Assembly (NCBI RefSeq): GCF_900078755.1
Contig: NZ_FKIH01000013.1
Length of the DNA: 64,000 nucleotides
Source of the DNA: Ichthyocystis sparus
GTDB lineage: Bacteria > Pseudomonadota > Gammaproteobacteria > Burkholderiales > 2013Ark19i
Strand: one strand, 5' to 3'
Shown: positions 47,091 through 57,387 of the stretch, piece by piece
Layout of the letters: each line of letters starts with the position of its first letter
How positions within the stretch are numbered: the stretch's first letter is position 1
Translations under genes and position numbers: made by a program
Notes under the pieces: model-generated
The model's input: the letters and a program-made list of their open reading frames with translations, nothing else
What the model was told of the DNA's origin: nothing
Databases searched by the model: none

Positions 47091-49868
47091 ATGTTGCCGC
47101 GTAGTTACATACAGAAAAACCAAGAAAAGGGCGCATGCGCAGCCGCAGAACAGGATGAAGAAACGGCTAGTAACACGGACGCAATAGAGCACAATAACGA
47201 CGTAACCGGTGCGGAAACCAGCAAAATTGTTGATCTGTTGCTTGAATTAGGTGAAGCTTATCCTCGTACACAATGTGATAGTGCCGAGCCACTAACGACT
47301 GCTGCAGCGGAACGTTATGATTGTTTATCATCTTGTGCGCATTCACTGCAGCAATCACACACAAGTGCGAGTAGTGTTCCAACAGAAGAACGTGATTGTA
47401 GTGGTTCAACTAATGGGCATGATTACAGCACTATAGACGTCAATGAACCCAGCGAAACTAAAGAAATGCTGGAACTACTATGTGCACGTGATCTTGCACA
47501 ACAGCCACACACCAGTACGTCTAATATTACAACAGACGAATGTGATTGTAGCAATGTCGATGTCACGAATACTATTCAAATTCAAGATTTGATGGGATTG
47601 TTATACGAAGATAGCAGCATCACACAGAAACCAGGAAACACATCATTATCGATAACCTCTGAAGAAGAAATGGGATGCAGTAATTTATCCCGTGTATGTA
47701 CACAGCAACCACCTACAAGTGCACCCAGCAGTCTAAATACAGAAATGTATGGTTGTAATGTTAATAATAAAGGCCGTACAGCTAGCACTGCAGTGCCAAA
47801 ATTATCGTGTGTAGACAATGATATTGCGCAACAACAAAACAATACACCGTCACCAGTAACTGCTGGGAAAGAATTAGGCAAAGGCAATAATAGTGAAAAA
47901 AAATCAAGAAAAAAAGATGCTTCACATGTTGGTGAAGCAAAAAGAGCCAAATTAGGTGATGAAAAGACTGATGAGATAGGAATGCTTTGTTCCCGCAAAA
48001 ATCATAGTGAGTACAATAAAAAAAATCTGCAAGAGAAAGACACAAGTGCTTATGACGCAGTTCTCAAGTACATTAATCCATGTCCAATTAGCATAAATAC
48101 TATGTTTAATAGCATGATTAAAGATCAATGTATGATGCCAGTTAATGTGTATGTATTTGAAACTCGTAGAATTGTATCCTTCTCAAGAAAAGCAAACGTA
48201 GAAGAAAATTCAAGAAATAAGTTACGTGAATCATTATCAAAAATGGAAACTGCCCTAGACAGAAAAGTAGATTGTTTGCTTAAGCTAGACACATTGTTAA
48301 GAGATTTTAAGCTAACTGCAGATGTAAAAATGAGTGAATTATCAAGAACAATATTCTCTTCTGCTGTAGTTGAAGAAACACGAATTGGACTTGAAGAAGA
48401 AATAGAATGCAGAGCTACCGAAATTAAATTTGCTCTCGAACTAATATCTGGTGTTGATAGTGTTGCTGAAAAAACTTTTGACTCTATCATGTCAATAATG
48501 AGCAAATCTAAAGATGATTTAATTAAATCATTGATTACAAATTCGTCGTGTGAATCAATAATTACCTCATCCTTATCACGTAAAAAAATGCCAAAGATAC
48601 CGACACCAATATTTAATAGAATCATGAGTTTCAGGGATAGCATTTATTACGAATTGGAACATGTAGAACGAGATTGCATCAAATCTATTAGCATGATACC
48701 GAGGATATATGGCATTTGCTGTACCAGAAAGCTATCTCCGGAGATATATATTAAATTAGACGAACGCTTGAAGCTTTTTTCTGAATTTATTTGCAATGAA
48801 TTAAAAGAAAATACCCCTGTTATAGGGGATGAAGGGAACGTTTACCATATCAATAGACAACAAATTTCAGAGTTTGCTGTCGATTTTTTAAATGGAACTA
48901 AAAGTGATTATCTACATAGGATAATAGCAAAGAGAACTATTATGCAGGGTAATAGAGAATATACCAACAGAGGAATGCACTTCTACATAATGAGGACATT
49001 GGATGCACCAATAGGCAATATATCAAAACTTATCCTTGACTTATGTAAAAAGGCACATCCCCACGAGGGACCAAAAACTTACAAAAATTTTGAAATCCAC
49101 ACATATGAAGGTATTTTTGCGTTAGTACTAGAAAAACTTAAATCTGAAGTATATACAAACGATATAGAATCAAAAATAATAGGTGCAAAATTAGAGTCAG
49201 GAAATACTATAGATAATTATAGTAATAGTATTTTTACTAGTGAGGTAATAAGTAAGATAAAGGAGCTATCTACTATTACTTTAGAAGAAGTAAAGAGGTC
49301 ATTGCCCTCAAAAATAGGAACTGTTGGTTCTATGATATTACCTTGTTCAGACGAAACTAAAGATATGTTGGAAGGGTATATTGCAACTTACAACGATGAG
49401 GTAAGGTCATTAGAACTAACTTCTGGATTTTTTTCAACTTATGTGGAGCATTCGTTATTTTCAGATAGTGTAAGTAAAAAACTCAAGTTACCTAGGAAGC
49501 ACTTTCACAGAGTACGTGAAATACAGATAAAACTATTTGACAGTGCACGCTCCCTTAGCGAGACGGTGTTATACAATAACAGATATTCAATATTACGTAA
49601 ATATTTCGAATGTCATGAGGGAGCCTACAGTAATATCTCTGCCAGCGAATTAGTACGCTCAGTTCCAGATTTACCAGACGTGATTAGGCAAACTATTGCT
49701 GACTGCGTGGTAGTACTAAATAAAGAAGGCACCATATGTAATCTTAGTGATTCACTGAGGGAAACACTTATATTAGATTTAATTGAAGAAATGGTAGATG
49801 AATTCAACTTGTACATAAATCAAGAGGCCAAAGTTGTCAAGAAAATGTCCAAAAACACCACAAATTAA
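47091..49868 (+). CDS. Very large soluble protein, family B member 1
   Basis: A 925-residue protein, family not recognised. The frame runs back to 47064, but the ATG at 47091 lines up with the starts of the two paralogues and follows a GAGGGTTTA leader like theirs. The N-terminal third is low-complexity, rich in Thr, Ser, Glu and Asn, with loosely repeated STSNITTDECDC-like units. A very basic patch comes next (KKSRKKDASHVGEAKRAKL near residues 268-290), and then a conserved region of about 600 residues begins at YDAVLKYINPCPISI. Its landmarks include SLSKMETALDRKVDCLLKLD, TNRGMHFYIMRTLDAPI, and LNKEGTICNLSDSLRETL near the end. No signal peptide or membrane helix, so if exported it would need a dedicated secretion system. 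Confidence 0.8.
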   Translation: MLPRSYIQKNQEKGACAAAEQDEETASNTDAIEHNNDVTGAETSKIVDLLLELGEAYPRTQCDSAEPLTTAAAERYDCLSSCAHSLQQSHTSASSVPTEERDCSGSTNGHDYSTIDVNEPSETKEMLELLCARDLAQQPHTSTSNITTDECDCSNVDVTNTIQIQDLMGLLYEDSSITQKPGNTSLSITSEEEMGCSNLSRVCTQQPPTSAPSSLNTEMYGCNVNNKGRTASTAVPKLSCVDNDIAQQQNNTPSPVTAGKELGKGNNSEKKSRKKDASHVGEAKRAKLGDEKTDEIGMLCSRKNHSEYNKKNLQEKDTSAYDAVLKYINPCPISINTMFNSMIKDQCMMPVNVYVFETRRIVSFSRKANVEENSRNKLRESLSKMETALDRKVDCLLKLDTLLRDFKLTADVKMSELSRTIFSSAVVEETRIGLEEEIECRATEIKFALELISGVDSVAEKTFDSIMSIMSKSKDDLIKSLITNSSCESIITSSLSRKKMPKIPTPIFNRIMSFRDSIYYELEHVERDCIKSISMIPRIYGICCTRKLSPEIYIKLDERLKLFSEFICNELKENTPVIGDEGNVYHINRQQISEFAVDFLNGTKSDYLHRIIAKRTIMQGNREYTNRGMHFYIMRTLDAPIGNISKLILDLCKKAHPHEGPKTYKNFEIHTYEGIFALVLEKLKSEVYTNDIESKIIGAKLESGNTIDNYSNSIFTSEVISKIKELSTITLEEVKRSLPSKIGTVGSMILPCSDETKDMLEGYIATYNDEVRSLELTSGFFSTYVEHSLFSDSVSKKLKLPRKHFHRVREIQIKLFDSARSLSETVLYNNRYSILRKYFECHEGAYSNISASELVRSVPDLPDVIRQTIADCVVVLNKEGTICNLSDSLRETLILDLIEEMVDEFNLYINQEAKVVKKMSKNTTN

Positions 49869-50408
49869 CTAGTTACTATAATTAAAATTGTTAGTCACAC
49901 ATGCATCTTTGTTAAAAATGTTTAGTGCTATCCTGCGCCGTGCATACTACCCCCTAAATTATCTCAACACATATAAGCCAATGTAGATCGCTATTTATAC
50001 ATATTACCGATAAAATATAATTTCCGGGATTTCTTAGTATAGCAACTATCTAGTAGTAAGCATTATTTATATCCACAAACAGGTAGCTTATAAAATCAAT
50101 GGATATTGATTTTAATTAATGTTAATATATTGGGCATATTTAAGTACAGATGTAAGATGACATATAAATAAGTATATATTTAATTAAATCATTTCTTTTA
50201 AGAAAGTAACATACTGCCATACCAGTATGGTGTATAAGAATACACGAAACTAGTTTGTACATTAATACATGAAAATATAAATTATGTTGTAATATGTTAA
50301 TAAATTTATGTGAATAAAACAATCTCGGCACAACTTATAGAGCATATTTAATGTATTGTATCAAGGTAAACAAAATCACTAGTATTATCTTCATTCCAGG
50401 ATTTAATC
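49869..50408. other. Leader region of family B member 2
   Basis: AT-rich, with no gene. The last 50 bases resemble the other family B leaders (ACTAGTATTATCTTCATTCC then AGGATTTAATC and ATG). Confidence 0.45.
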
Positions 50409-53384
50409 ATGATATCTTACAGATCGTCATCATTTTATGAACCGGAACAACAAGATAAAAACACAAGCATCAACACATCATCTACAGAAGAAAATGCGGA
50501 ACCACATTCAGAAAAAGTAGAATTATATGAAACTAATTTGCAATTGCAGTCAGCTAGCACAAATTTACCACCACAACAAACATATGTAGAACCACACCAT
50601 AGATATGATCCTCTTTTACCCCCTATAAATACAGGTGCAGAGCAAGATATAGTTACGTCGCTATTACATCCAGATTACGAATATGATGTCTATCAATACG
50701 ATCAATACTACTCAGAGCAACCATGCACAAACACAGCAACACATAATAGTAATAACTATAATCCAGGCCATGTAACTAATAATCAATCAGAATTATCATA
50801 TGCATGCAGTAATAACGTTACTCAACAATATAATACTCCATCAACAACTATTGAAACTGGATATGCCAGTGATTTATCATATGATGTACGTTCGTGTCAG
50901 TTAGCACAATCATACGCATACGACGACAATGCAGCTCAACAATATAGTAATATTCCATCAATAACGACCGTTGAAACTGGATATGCCAGTGCTTTACCAT
51001 ATGATGTACGTTCGTGTCAGCTAGCGCAATCATACGCATACAACGACAATGCCGCTCAACAATATAGCAATATCCCACCAATGACAACTGTTGAAACTGG
51101 ATATGCCAATGATTTACCATATGATTTACTCTCATCTCAGCTAGCACAGTCGTACTCATATAACGATAATGCCACTCAACAATATAGTAATATCCCATCA
51201 ATAACAACTATTGAAACTGGATATGCTAGTGATTTACCATATGATTTACTCTCATCTCAGCTAGCACAATCATACTCATGTAACGATAAGGTCACTCAAC
51301 AAAATGAAGATATATCATCAATGATGAATTCTACAGGAGAACAAAACAGAGATTTCTCATATGATGTATATTCGTTACATCAACCGTATGCTAATTCACT
51401 GCATAAACAAAAAATTACCTATAAAGATAAAGAACAATATTCAGAGTTTAATCAAAAAACTAATAAAAAATCTGCATTAGATATCAGCAAAACTAATATG
51501 GTAGAAAATACATGTCTCCATAGCGAAAATAGCACCTTTGAAAAAGATCCAAGAGAAGATAAAACCAAAATTTGTGACAAAGTTCTTAATTATGTCGGAA
51601 CATATCCAATAAGTATAAGTGTAATTTTTAGTAGCATGATTAAAGATAGATCTATAGAACTGATCAGTATTTCTGTATTAGAAAATATTAATTTATTATC
51701 ACAATCTAATGCAGATTACTTCCTGAGAAAAAATATGTTATCTGATTCATTAGAAAAAATAGAATATATAATGGACAGTAAAACAAATTGTTTATTTAAA
51801 TTAGATAAATTATTGGAAAATTTTAAATTAACCACAGATATAGAAATAAATAACTTATCAGAATTAATATTTCCTAAAAATACAATTATAGAGGCCCAAA
51901 AAAATCTTGAATCTGAGATACCATCCATTGCTATGGAAATTAAATCAATTATTGCCAACATAACAAATAATAATGACATTGCAGAGAAAGCCTCTTCCTC
52001 TATACTCTCAGTGATAAATAAGTCTAAAAATGAACTTTTTAGTGCCTTAACTAAAAATTATTTCTGTGAATCAATCATAATGTCACCTTTTGCAGGTGAT
52101 GATTCAATCAAAATACCACTTGCAACATTTAATAGAATTATTAACTTTAGGGATAAAATTTATTACGAGTTGAATAATGTAGAACAAAAATGCTTAAAAT
52201 CTATAAACATGCTATGTAGAATTAATGATTTTTATAGTATAGAAAAATTATCTCCAGAGATAGCTATTAACTTTAGAAAATGCTTAGACGTTTTTTCTCA
52301 ATTTATTAATAATGAATTAGAAGAAAACTATATCTTTATGGTAGATAAAAATAATATTTGTCAAATTAGAAATAATAAAATTTCAGAACTTACTAATAAT
52401 TTTATAGCTATAACTAAACATGATTATTTATGCAGAATAAGAGCAAAAAGAGCTGTTATTGGTGGAAATGAACTGTATACTAATAGAGGAATACACTTCT
52501 ATATAATGAAAGCACTGGATCCATTAATAGAGAAGATATCAAGACTTATCCTAACTACGTGTAGAGAACTTCATCCTAGTTACAGCGAAAAATCTTTTAG
52601 AAACTTCGAAAGAAATATGTATAAGGGCATTTTTACATTATTATTAGAAAAAATTAAGTATAGAGAATATATAGGTGCTATAGAGTTAAAAATAACAGAG
52701 ATAGAATTAAAAGATGGAAAATATATAGATGATTACGTTACAGATATTTTTACCAGTAGAATAGTAAATGAAATAAAAATATCATCTACTATTAATATGT
52801 TTGAACTAAAAAAAATATTACCTATAAAAATAGGAAACAGGCAATCCAAATTGCTACCACATTCATACAGCACTAAAACTGAAAATGATTTAGAGAGTTA
52901 TTGTAAAATTTATAACAATTCAATAGGTTCATTAGAATTAACACTCGACTTTTTTTCAGAATATGTAGAAAGTTTCCTGTTTTCAGAAAATATTAGTAAT
53001 AAATTGAAACTACCTAAAGAATATTCAGATACAATATTAAAAATTAAGATAGACTTATTTGTTTATGCGCTTATTATTCATAGGAAAAAATCATATAGAA
53101 ATAAATTTTCAATACTAACTAGAATCTATAACGCTACCCAAAAAGATAATAATGATATTTCTAAAGAAGAATTAATAGATATGGTTCCAAATTTACCCAA
53201 CATGATAATGGAAGTTGTTAATAATTGCTCATTTGCTCTAAATAATGAGGGCATGATATGTAGCTTAAATAATTCACTTAGAGAAACAATTGTATCAGAT
53301 ATAATTGAGGAAACTGTCAGCGAATATAACCTGTATATGAATCAAAATATCAAAGTTAAGAAAAGATCTGATGCGATTACTTGA
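50409..53384 (+). CDS. Very large soluble protein, family B member 2
   Basis: A 991-residue protein, paralogue of the one before it. The N-terminal part is Tyr/Gln/Ser-rich and includes four tandem units of 38-40 residues (type VETGYASDLPYDVRSCQLAQ) at about residues 139-296. The conserved region starts at KVLNYVGTYPISIS near residue 393. Landmarks match member 1: KIEYIMDSKTNCLFKLDKLL, TNRGIHFYIMKALDPLI, and LNNEGMICSLNNSLRETI. It is clearly more AT-rich in codon choice than member 1. A short Lys-rich stretch (NQKTNKKSALDIS) sits where member 1 has its basic patch. No signal peptide or membrane helix is seen. Confidence 0.8.
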   Translation: MISYRSSSFYEPEQQDKNTSINTSSTEENAEPHSEKVELYETNLQLQSASTNLPPQQTYVEPHHRYDPLLPPINTGAEQDIVTSLLHPDYEYDVYQYDQYYSEQPCTNTATHNSNNYNPGHVTNNQSELSYACSNNVTQQYNTPSTTIETGYASDLSYDVRSCQLAQSYAYDDNAAQQYSNIPSITTVETGYASALPYDVRSCQLAQSYAYNDNAAQQYSNIPPMTTVETGYANDLPYDLLSSQLAQSYSYNDNATQQYSNIPSITTIETGYASDLPYDLLSSQLAQSYSCNDKVTQQNEDISSMMNSTGEQNRDFSYDVYSLHQPYANSLHKQKITYKDKEQYSEFNQKTNKKSALDISKTNMVENTCLHSENSTFEKDPREDKTKICDKVLNYVGTYPISISVIFSSMIKDRSIELISISVLENINLLSQSNADYFLRKNMLSDSLEKIEYIMDSKTNCLFKLDKLLENFKLTTDIEINNLSELIFPKNTIIEAQKNLESEIPSIAMEIKSIIANITNNNDIAEKASSSILSVINKSKNELFSALTKNYFCESIIMSPFAGDDSIKIPLATFNRIINFRDKIYYELNNVEQKCLKSINMLCRINDFYSIEKLSPEIAINFRKCLDVFSQFINNELEENYIFMVDKNNICQIRNNKISELTNNFIAITKHDYLCRIRAKRAVIGGNELYTNRGIHFYIMKALDPLIEKISRLILTTCRELHPSYSEKSFRNFERNMYKGIFTLLLEKIKYREYIGAIELKITEIELKDGKYIDDYVTDIFTSRIVNEIKISSTINMFELKKILPIKIGNRQSKLLPHSYSTKTENDLESYCKIYNNSIGSLELTLDFFSEYVESFLFSENISNKLKLPKEYSDTILKIKIDLFVYALIIHRKKSYRNKFSILTRIYNATQKDNNDISKEELIDMVPNLPNMIMEVVNNCSFALNNEGMICSLNNSLRETIVSDIIEETVSEYNLYMNQNIKVKKRSDAIT
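50823..51296 (+). repeat. Four tandem 114/120-bp in-frame repeats
   Basis: Units begin at 50823 (114 bases), 50937, 51057 and 51177 (120 bases each). Each encodes QQYSN, an ETGYAS segment, LPYD, a Leu/Val-Arg/Leu-Ser block, QLAQSY and NDNA. Units 2-4 are most alike, with many silent changes between them, so the array is old enough to have drifted but could still recombine. Confidence 0.9.
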
Positions 53385-54039
53385 AAGTAAAAACTTTCTT
53401 AGGTCAAAAATAAATAGAAAAACACCATAATTAAATTAGACAAAGTCCGTAAAATTTGCAACTATGAGGTAAGATCATCAAAGTTATTTCCTAGCAATGC
53501 CATTATTTTGGCATAGAAAAAAATATATATGCAGTTTTTAAAAAATTATCAATGAATATAACTTGTATATAAGTCATTAGTGAATTATGTATAAGCAGTT
53601 AATTATAATTAAATTGTGCATATATTTATTTAGCAATAACTATGCCCCTAAGTTTGTCCCATACATTAAATAATTAATAGCATCTTATATAGAAATAGCA
53701 AATATTTCCTAGAATATACCATAGACATAGAAATATACTAGCAGCTTTGCTAATAAAGATTAGCCAATATTGTTGATGTTCATCGTGCTTGCATATTTAC
53801 TTTGCGGTTCCATATGACTCTGTATACACCTAAAAAGACTATACATACATCTAAACTTCTGACGCATATGTGTCCATCTACTAATAAACAGCACATGTTT
53901 TATGCGCTAGATTGTATTCTAGTAAAGATAGATGCTGTCAGACAATTTATAAATAAAACAAACTCAACACATACTATGAAACTTATTTAATGTATCATGT
54001 ATAGTTGAATTAGTATTGTATATATCATAGGATTTAGTC
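53385..54039. other. Leader region of family B member 3
   Basis: AT-rich, with no credible gene. A 62-codon frame at 53802 has no coding signal. The end (ATAGGATTTAGTC before ATG) matches the leader of member 2. Confidence 0.4.
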
Positions 54040-55749
54040 ATGACACCGTGTAGATTGTCATCATTTGATCAGCAGGAGCAGCAAAATAAAAATACTGATG
54101 GTACTTCAGTATCGTCAGAAGACAACACTACGTTAAGCGTAGAAAAAGAAGAAATGCGTGGAATGTATTTTCCATCAACCAGTCATAATATACCATTGCA
54201 ACAAACATCAATAAACCAACATTGTAGTTATGATCAGGTTTTATCTTATATCGCCATGGATTCAGAACAAGATGATACTACGGCACTATTATATCCACTT
54301 TCTGAACACGATATGTATCAATATGATGAATATTCTTTAAATACACCACATATAGGTACACTTAACAGTGTGAATATAGGAGAATATAACCATAGTTACT
54401 ATAATGAAGTTAGTGTAGATGAAGATCTGCCAGACTTATTATTTGAGGATGACAATATTACAAAGCAACAGCAAGATACACCATCACATATAACTACTAA
54501 AGTAATCTATGAAAAAAAATTAGAAAATGATCTATCATCTAACATACATGTATTCCAGAAACCATCTACTAGTTCATTCCATAGTGAAAAAACGCTCTCT
54601 AGCGATGGGAAAAAACTCTCAAATACTAGTCAAAGGGATGACTATACAATAGAATCAATGGATAAAAATATAATACACTCTGATAGAGCTGCAAAAAAAT
54701 CCAAGCTGGACACTAGCATATATGATCCAGAGCAGGCAAGTACCAGCAAGTGTGGTACATTATTATATGAAAAATGCATGCAAAAAGAAGAACGACTTAC
54801 TTATACTGAAGTTCTTAATTATATTAATCCATATCCAATTAGAATAAGTGCTATTTTTAATAGCATTATTAAAGATAAATGTGTAAGTGTAATTAATAAA
54901 TATATATCTGAAGCATCTGCTACTATAATAGGACTAAAAAAAGGCGCAGTATCAAAAAAAAATGTTTTATTTAAATCAACACAAGAAATAGAAGCCATTA
55001 TCGATAGAAAAATGGAATCATTATCACTACTAGATAGATTAATGGAAAATTTTAAATTAACTACAGATATAGAAATAAAAAACTTATCGGAATCAATTTT
55101 TCCTAAAAACATAATTGAAGAGACTAGAATAAATCTTAAATCAGAAATAGCATCTATAATTAAAGAGATTAGATTATCTATTGATAATAAATTAATTTTT
55201 CCTACTCCACAACATTATAATATCTCAGAAAAAACATCTAATGCTATTTTTATAACAATTAACAGATATGCTGATGATTTTTTTAATGCTCTGGCTACAG
55301 ATCAATTCTGTAGGTCAATCATAATGAAATCTTTAACAGATAAAGATACTAACAAAGTACCACTATCTGTATTTAATAAAATTATTAATTTTAGAGATAA
55401 AATTTATTATGAATTAAATGCTGTAGAACATTATTATTTCAAATCTATATCTATGGTATGTAGGATTTCCAACTTTGAGAGTATAATAAAATCACTGCCA
55501 GAAATATCTAGCAGATTGGTAAAACATTTAGATAGTTTTTCAGAATTTATTAGTAATGAATTAATAGAAAATGCCATTATTATAAGTGATAGTTTGAATA
55601 TTTGCCAAATTAGTAAAAGGCAAATTGCAAAATTTACTTCTAATATTATAAATGAGACTAAAAATGATTATGTACGCAGACTCATAGTAAAAAAAAAATT
55701 ATGGATGATACTGGATCCTACTATTATAGGGGGTTACATTTATATATAA
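54040..55749 (+). CDS. Family B member 3, 5' part (interrupted at an A10 run)
   Basis: The first 569 codons of the third paralogue, in the most AT-rich codon usage of the three. The N-terminus MTPCRLSSFDQQEQQNKNTD parallels member 2. A basic patch, AAKKSKLDTS, lies just before the conserved region (TEVLNYINPYPIRISAIFNS). The frame matches its relatives up to DYVRRLIVKKK, then meets ten A at 55689-55698. The last 17 codons after the run are unrelated to the family, and the match continues in another frame. One extra A, or a -1 ribosomal shift on the A run, would restore a protein of about 860 residues. Confidence 0.75.
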   Translation: MTPCRLSSFDQQEQQNKNTDGTSVSSEDNTTLSVEKEEMRGMYFPSTSHNIPLQQTSINQHCSYDQVLSYIAMDSEQDDTTALLYPLSEHDMYQYDEYSLNTPHIGTLNSVNIGEYNHSYYNEVSVDEDLPDLLFEDDNITKQQQDTPSHITTKVIYEKKLENDLSSNIHVFQKPSTSSFHSEKTLSSDGKKLSNTSQRDDYTIESMDKNIIHSDRAAKKSKLDTSIYDPEQASTSKCGTLLYEKCMQKEERLTYTEVLNYINPYPIRISAIFNSIIKDKCVSVINKYISEASATIIGLKKGAVSKKNVLFKSTQEIEAIIDRKMESLSLLDRLMENFKLTTDIEIKNLSESIFPKNIIEETRINLKSEIASIIKEIRLSIDNKLIFPTPQHYNISEKTSNAIFITINRYADDFFNALATDQFCRSIIMKSLTDKDTNKVPLSVFNKIINFRDKIYYELNAVEHYYFKSISMVCRISNFESIIKSLPEISSRLVKHLDSFSEFISNELIENAIIISDSLNICQISKRQIAKFTSNIINETKNDYVRRLIVKKKLWMILDPTIIGGYIYI

Positions 55750-56621
55750 TGAAAGCATTGCATACATCTATAAATAAAATATCGAAACTTATCTCAAGTA
55801 TATGCAAAAAACTTGATAATCCTGAAACCACTAAAACTCTTTACACTTTTGAAAAAAATACATACAAAGGTATTTTCACATTAATATTAGAAAAAATTAA
55901 GACTCAAAAATATATAGCTCTTATAGAATCAAAAATATTTAATATAGAATTAAAAGATGGAGATTACACATATAATTATGTTAGTAATATTTTTACCAAA
56001 GAAATATTAGACGAGATCAAAGAATCATCTGTTATATATATGGAAGAACTAAAAACAGCGCTACCTCAAAAAATAGGAAGACGTATGTCTAGATTGTCAT
56101 CAACTGAAAATGAAATTATCTTGGAAAAGTATCGTAAAATTTATAATAATGAAATAACATCACTGGAATTAAATTCTAAATTCTTTTTAGAGTATATAGA
56201 ACAATTGTTATTTTCAGATCGCATCAATAAAAATTTAAAATTACCTAATAAATATGCTGATAAAATATATAAAATACAAGTAGAATTATTTACCAATATG
56301 ACTACATTTCATAGAAAAAAATTATATGAAAATAAATTCTCAATATTAACTAGATGTTTTAATATTAGTGAAAAAACTTATTATGGTATTTGCAAAGAAG
56401 AATTATTAGACATAGCTCCTAATTTACCAAATATGATTATGGAGGCTATTAATGACTGCCAATTCGCCCTAAATCTGAGCGGAAAAATATGTGCTTTGGA
56501 TGATTCATCGAAAGGATCAATTGTGCCACACATAATTGAAGAAATTGCCAATGAATATACTTCTTACTTGACTCAAAATAATAGAGTCACAAAAATAGCT
56601 AAGAACAATACTAGAATGTAA
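55701..56621 (+). CDS. Family B member 3, 3' part (shifted frame)
   Basis: Continues the family from MDDTGSYYYRGLHLYIMKAL, equivalent to TNRGMHFYIMRTL in member 1, through LLDIAPNLPNMIMEAINDC to the normal end with SLTQNN-type residues. It is intact over 306 codons. It could be made as a separate C-terminal piece from the ATG at 55701, but no ribosome-binding site precedes that codon. It is more likely joined to the 5' part by frameshifting or slippage, or is dead or a sequencing artefact. Confidence 0.7.
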   Translation: MDDTGSYYYRGLHLYIMKALHTSINKISKLISSICKKLDNPETTKTLYTFEKNTYKGIFTLILEKIKTQKYIALIESKIFNIELKDGDYTYNYVSNIFTKEILDEIKESSVIYMEELKTALPQKIGRRMSRLSSTENEIILEKYRKIYNNEITSLELNSKFFLEYIEQLLFSDRINKNLKLPNKYADKIYKIQVELFTNMTTFHRKKLYENKFSILTRCFNISEKTYYGICKEELLDIAPNLPNMIMEAINDCQFALNLSGKICALDDSSKGSIVPHIIEEIANEYTSYLTQNNRVTKIAKNNTRM

Positions 56622-57387
56622 CAATTTACAAATTTGTGATACCTACATTCGCTTAATGCAGGCATTTATTGAGCCAATTGTTATAAAGCAGTTTCCCAAT
56701 AACAAAATGCCACAGATTATATGACATCAATAATCATCTTAACACTTACATGGCCAGAGAAAAAAATAACTGATAACATCAAAACTACGTAAGAATTAAA
56801 ATAATTTAAACCTTGAACAGACATTAACTTTCACACCGGGTAAAGCAACAATTATCATATCATGATTGTAAAGTTGGAATTGATCTAAAAATAACCCCAA
56901 AAAGTCTCTAATTTAATATAGTAAAAACTATTTCATTATCTCCCACAATATCATTTGTGTTCAACTAAGATAATAATATAATAAAATTTTATAGTGCAAA
57001 TTATAAAAATTACCACACATCAAATACCAGAAGCTAATATTGATGAGTAAGTACTCTACACACCACCGCAGTTTAACATAAACCAATTTAATTAATTTTG
57101 TAAAAAATAATTAACTCATCTGTACTAAAAATTATACTAACCAAACTAGTTCTATTAAAAATAACTTATTTAAAGTTATTATTGTTTGAACGTATTGAAG
57201 TGTGCTCCTTTCATGTAGGCAATTAACAAAAAATATAGCAAATATAGCATTAATATGCTAATTAAGATTAACATCAGTATTTGAGTAATTAGGTAAGAAC
57301 TTCCTACAGAAAGAATACAGTTTTTATTTTTTATTCTAAACATGTTAGGCTAGAATTAGATTAACTTTAAAACAAAGCAAGAGGTTC
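56622..57387. other. AT-rich non-coding stretch before murB
   Basis: No gene or RNA can be supported. It separates accessory region 2 from the core genes and should contain the murB promoter. Confidence 0.4.

Noticed and set aside
50848..51207. 119-codon minus-strand frame with repeats
   Set aside because: It mirrors the 120-bp repeat array of family B member 2 on the other strand.
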